From contig NW_014577113.1 of assembly GCF_000485595.1 (NCBI RefSeq), positions 195,137-216,199 on the forward strand: a stretch of DNA of 21,063 bases, in the 5' to 3' direction. Shown in pieces: positions 10,227 to 16,200 of this stretch. This stretch comes from Priapulus caudatus (taxonomy: Eukaryota; Priapulida; Priapulimorpha; Priapulimorphida; Priapulidae). The position numbers were made by a program, and so were the translations under genes. A model generated the notes under the pieces. It made no database searches, was not told where the DNA came from, and was given only the letters and a program-made list of their open reading frames with translations. Every line of letters starts with the position of its first letter. Position 1 is the stretch's first letter.

Positions 10227-13200
10227 TCAAGTGCTGTATATATATATATATATATCAAGAGATCTTGATATATATATATACATATACTTGTATGTGTACT
10301 TGTACTTGTATATATATATATATATACATATAGAATCGCACAGCCTATCATAGTGCAATCAAATTAGCACAAAGTAATCCAGGGGCGATAATATATATAT
10401 ATATATATACATATAGAATCGCACAGCCTATCATAGTGCAATCAAATTAGCACAAAGTAATCCAGGGGCGATAACCCAATAATTCAACATCAGAGAAATG
10501 CGCCACCCACAACAACATCGTTTGATCCACGATGGCATCGTGTGTCTCACCTCTGCAGCACGTCGGTCGGCGGCGCGTTGACTAGCAGCTCAGAGAGCGT
10601 GACGAGAGCTTGCTTGCGCACGGACAGCGCCGGATCCAGGCAGCGCTTGTGAATCACCGCCAAATTCTACAAAAAAAGAGAATACAAATAGAAAACAATA
10701 ATAAATGAAAGCGTCAATGAGCGTCAATGCTCACCTTGGGTGTGATAGAAGAGGAAGATAATATTTAAAATTTGGTAAGTGTTTCATTTATGACGGACCG
10801 AAATGTGACCAAATGTCCTTATTCCCTGTTTTATACTAATAGAAATTTCACTGTTTTGTTTCAGGATTAGTTTTGATGCGAAAATAAATGTTTCAGATCT
10901 GAAAGTCTGAAATCTGGGCGAGAGATGACGCTACGCCTAAATGATCGCCATTTTGGTTTTCGATTATCGTGCAAATAAAAGTAATATATTCCAGTCAAAT
11001 TACTGTAACGAAGAATCTAAACCACAATATTACACGTAGGTATGAATAGGTAGGCAAGTAGGTAGGAAAATTTAACAAAATCGAATGAATCTAGATGGCC
11101 ATTTCCATTTTTGCCAAAAAGTGGGCGTGGCTCGAAAGTAGGTCGACTGGCATGCTCCAAAATAGGACGTTCAAATCTCTCCCATATGAGTAACAACTGT
11201 ATGCAATTTGAAATAAAAGTAATATATGCAATTTGAAACATGTGGGTCAAACGGTTCTTGAGTTATCGTTGACCGTAGGCAGACACTGAAATGCATAGTG
11301 AAATTGCCAAAATCGACCTAATTTGCATAATTTAAAAAAGAAAAGAAAACCCGTGTGATGTGTTTTGGGACCAGTCCTTATTCATTCACATACCAAAAAT
11401 GAGCAAAATCCGTTGAACCTGAACTGACTTAAGGCCATTTCCATTTTTGCCAAAAAGTGGACATGGCTCGAAAGTAGGTTGACGGGCGCGTGATCCAAAA
11501 TAGGACGTTCAACTCTCTCCCATAGGAGTAACAACTATATGCAATTTGAAACATGTGGGTCAAACGGTTCTCAAGTTATCGTTGACCATAGCCAAATGTT
11601 GACGGACGGACGACACCACATGGCAATAGCCCATCTTGACGAAGTCAAGGTGAGCCAAAAAAACAGGAGACAGCGTTGATGCGTGCGCGTGCCATGCCGA
11701 ACCTGCCACCAACAACAGCAGCAACAGAGCGACTCATCAGTAATAAGAAGGTGGAAGGCTGTGCATTGGTTTGCTGAATTTCAGCCGACAGCGGCGCGTT
11801 TCCGTGATAGAGACAGTCATGCATGCCACTTACGTGTCAAGTTAATGAGAGAAACCAACTGAACGATTGTCTAGATTCACTAACGAGAAGTGAGAAAGAG
11901 ATGAGAAGAAGAGAAATAGTGAGAGAGGGGGAAGGGGGCAAGAGAAAGAGAGGAGTGAGAGATGGATAGAGAGAGAGAAAGAGAAAGATAGAAACAGAGA
12001 GAAAGAGAGAGAGACAGCAAGCAAAAGAGAGCAGGAAAGAGAAAGAGAGAGATTTATACACTACCTGTTGGTTGCAGAATCCAGCATCAAGCAGCAGAAC
12101 GTTCTGTAGAGCCATTATTGCAGCCTTGCGCACGCCCGACTTCTCATCCTCCGTCCTGCGACACAGCATTGACACAACACCCTGATGATCGGACAGCGCT
12201 ACAACAAACAATCGTCACACGTGTGAGAAGACAGACACTGAGAACACCCACTCCTTTGTGACTTAATGCCCACGACTACCCCGAATCATTCCACCACACA
12301 CCATCACCAATACATCGTAGACGAGCCACACGAGATTCGAGAATTTCGAACAACACTAGAAGGCTAGAGCCAGCACTAGATCGCAGCTGTCGTATTTGTG
12401 GCATGTGGGACCTTGACAGGAGTCGAATTTTCATCGGCAGACTTTTAAAGAAATGGTAGCATTGACAATTACCACCGTGACGGTAAATATTTGCCAATTT
12501 AGGATACACTCAATATAGTATTTCATTCTGTATTGTATTACTTTGGGATAATTAGCCATACATAAGATAGGCGGCTATCCTCTTTCGTGTATGAACCGAA
12601 GAGAAAGAATGTACTTACTGATGTCATGCCCAGCCATAACTTTCACGCTTGTCATGCACTGTGGCGTGACCAAGGGGATGGTCCCTGTGGAGCCTGCCGG
12701 TGCGAGTCCTAAGGCTGGCGTAGCTGCTACTACTCCTACAGGAGGCTGCAGAGAAGTCGCCGCCGTGCTTTCCGTCAGCACGTCATGTAACACCACCTCG
12801 CATTCTGAAAGAAACACGTGTCTAAAATGTCGACGCGTTCGTGCTGCACAGATGGTTCTTACATCTTCTCGTGGCATGGGACACGGGCAACGAGATGAAA
12901 TGAGTCGTGCACTGACATCATTCTTCCCATTTTTTGCCGTAAGTACTTGTACAGGCACATATACTCTATGGTAAAGTTTCTTCTAATTCTGTAAAGTCTT
13001 GTCACAATCTGTACGGGACTTTGCAGGAAAACAGCAAATCCGCATGAAAACGACCCACTCGATCCCGCGGGGTGCGACTCGATCCCGCGGGGTGCGACTC
13101 GAGCCGCGTCTCCGCACGTCTCAGCGCGCCTCGAACCTTGTGTCCTCTCGAGCGCCTCGCCGACTCGCGGGCCCGGGTGCGGAGTGAACAGGTCCCTGAC

Positions 13201-16200
13201 GGCGTTGCGCACGAACGGGTCGGTCGAGTCGACGCAGCCGGCGAACGAGGCGAGCGCCTTGGCGCGCGCGGTCGGGGCCTTGTCAGAGCAGCGGCCGAGG
13301 ATGAGGCGCACAAGGTGCTTGTGCTCGAGATACGGCAGCAGCTGGACGCCGACAGAGTCTGAAAGAAGCCGCAAAGCCACTCGGCAAGTTACATCTGTCG
13401 TTTGACATCGGTTTGCGACGCATCTACGCATCGCGACTACCTTGTTAGGAACAAGGAGCTAAATATAACAAGGAGAGGAAGCAGATTGGCTGTGTGCTTT
13501 TCGCCTCAAGGGCGCCATCTATGGAGCATAATCAGCTAAAACGGCTGTGCAGACCGAACCCAGAGACAATAGAACACTAATCTGTTCTAGGGTCTCTGCC
13601 AAACCCAAATTTGGGCCAGATATGGCAGCGCTTCCTCTCCTTGTTATATTTAACTCCTTGGTTAGGAAATCATAAAGCAGGTGACATCCACCACATGACA
13701 ACAGTTCGTGTTACATCTACACATCGCGACTACGTTGTTAGAAGCCATAAAGCGGGTGACAATAATCACATAGTAACAGTTTGTGCTACATTTACGAATC
13801 GCGACTACTTTGTTAGGAAGCCATACTACTGGGTAATATGTGTGCAAACACTCCAGTGGACTGTATCAAGAGTGAAATCTATTATAGGGCACGAAATTCA
13901 GATTTTTTTGCACCGGCCCAGAGCGCTGGTAACAGTAATTTTTATGTTGATAAATTATGGCGTGATATCCATCAAATATACATAGTGAAATTGCTAAAAC
14001 CTACCTAATTTGCATAAATTTTTTATAAATATCAAAACCCCTGTAATACGTTTTTGGGCCAGCCCTTATTCATTCACATACCAAAAATGAGCAAAATCCA
14101 TTGAACCTAAACTGACTAATGGCAATTTCCATTTTTGCCAAAAAATTGCCAAAATAGGACGTTAAAACCTCTCCTATAGCAGTAACAACTATACCCAATT
14201 TCAAACATGTGGGTCAAACGGTTCCTGAGTTATCATTGACCGTAGCCAAATGTTGACGAAAGGACGGACGGACGGACGTACGACGGACGACGACCCATGG
14301 CAATAGCTCATCTTGACGATGTCAAGGTGAGCTAAAAATGTAGGTACTCGCTAGCACGGCTAAAATCACCAGCTTGGAGGGCCGGTGTTTTGCCAATGTT
14401 ACCGGCCCTCCAAATAATTTGCCGGCATAATTTTATGCCGGTAGGCCGGTGCTAATTTCGCGCCCTGTATTAGTACAAGCACACTCACCATCAGGCTGTC
14501 GCTCTGGCTCCCCGAGTAACAGAAGTACCACTTCTATGGCAAAAACACGAAATCCAATCTGAAACGAAATGTTAAGGGTGTACTAACAGAGCCTATCTTT
14601 CACATACACGCTGACCACTATTACACCCTCAGTAAATGTTAAAACGTAGGTATACAATAACACAGCTATGGCTCATAGGATACCTGAATCAGTAACACCG
14701 CAGAATTGAGATTCCACTAAAGCATCCCCTTTTGAGCTGGCACCCCGCAACACGAACAACGCGCTAGCGTCGTCGCGGCAACTGCACGCACGCACCTTCT
14801 CGTTCCTGGAGAACGCCTGCAGCCACTTGACAGCTTGTGCGTAGGCGCGCAGGGGCAGGTGTGTGGTGATGACGACGATGGCGTGGGCGGCGCGGGCACG
14901 GTACTCTGCTTTGTCTGGCACGCGCGTGCACATGTGCTGCAGAAGGATGCGAGTGCCTCCCACCGTCGCCGCCTCGTCACGCTTCATCAGGAAGCTGTGG
15001 AAAGTAACGAGCATTAGTGAGATTACACAGTAATGATCAGTCTACCTCTGCCAACCTTATTCTACATCTACACCCTCATCTCGGCTGTACAACATAGGTT
15101 GATATGACGTGCGATATGCCTACATGCCTGACGTTTCCTGATCAGTTGGAATTTGAGGGAATTACTGATATGGAACTTTAATTAATTCTCAAACTTAAAG
15201 TCATTGACAGTCTGACGTCATTTTGACAGAATCACAGAAAAACATTCCCCAAATTGAAAGTTATAAATTCACCAACTTGACATTAAAAGTTATAAGTTCA
15301 CAAATATTTTAAAGGGATATTCATTCCTCACAACATTATCTAGTTCTGGCATGTCCATTCCACAGAGTTTAAACTATATATTAACCTGTGGTATACGTCC
15401 AAGGTTAACGTGTGTACGCAACCAGTCGTGGTGTCGCAATGCAAAATTAACGCTCGCATCTGAATAGCCACGAGAAAATACGATTCTTCTGTTCAATTAG
15501 CAAGTCTATCAGCATTATTGGAAGCTCAGCACACGGCGTTGTGCATGGAATGTGATGTGGAAAGAAACAGCAGCATCCTGCTGTGCAGTACACTCATCAA
15601 GTTGTCTTTCCAAAATGTGTGAAATCCCAGCGATTCTATCCTTCCTGCACCCACCCAATATCTACTGCATCATGGTGGTATAAGGTGTGTCGTAACTATT
15701 AAGATGGAGTATTGGTATCATTTGCTGTTGGAAAATGGTGCAAGTGGATATTTACTTACCATACAAAGTCAGTACATTGATCTCGGATGGACAAAAGTTG
15801 TTTTGGTATGGTCTGAGTAGTTACTGCACTGCTGTTGGTGCCAGTCAACATCAGAATGCCAGGTATAAGGTGCTTGTACACCTGTAAACATCAATAAAAC
15901 TAGCACCTTTCACAAATAGCATTCTAAATTGTATAATTGGGACTTATTATTCTACTACTGAAAAGGACTCACACATGTACATATTCTTGAGACACAACAA
16001 ACATTTTCATGCTCAACTTTGCCAAACGCTTATGTTTTCTAAGCAGTCAAACCTGCTTATCAAAATCTGATCAGTTCTTTAGGTTAGGTCAGGCGGATTT
16101 GTGTGCTGGCAACATTTAGTGTGTACTTTGGAATTTTTCTGAACAGCCAGCTCACCACCAATGTCTGATGGTTCCTGAAAAGTCAGGCCACATAAACCAC

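Noticed and set aside
10138-10353. Tyr/Ile-rich frames
   Set aside because: They are translations of a TA microsatellite.
13611-13985. Plus-strand frame with a 25-residue repeat
   Set aside because: It follows the 75-bp tandem repeat in intron 7, which is divisible by three. No start context or homology.
13977-14337. Firm Helitron call for the hairpin-ended repeat
   Set aside because: A 3' hairpin followed by CTAA is suggestive, but the 5' TC end and AT target are not shown, so the class is left open.
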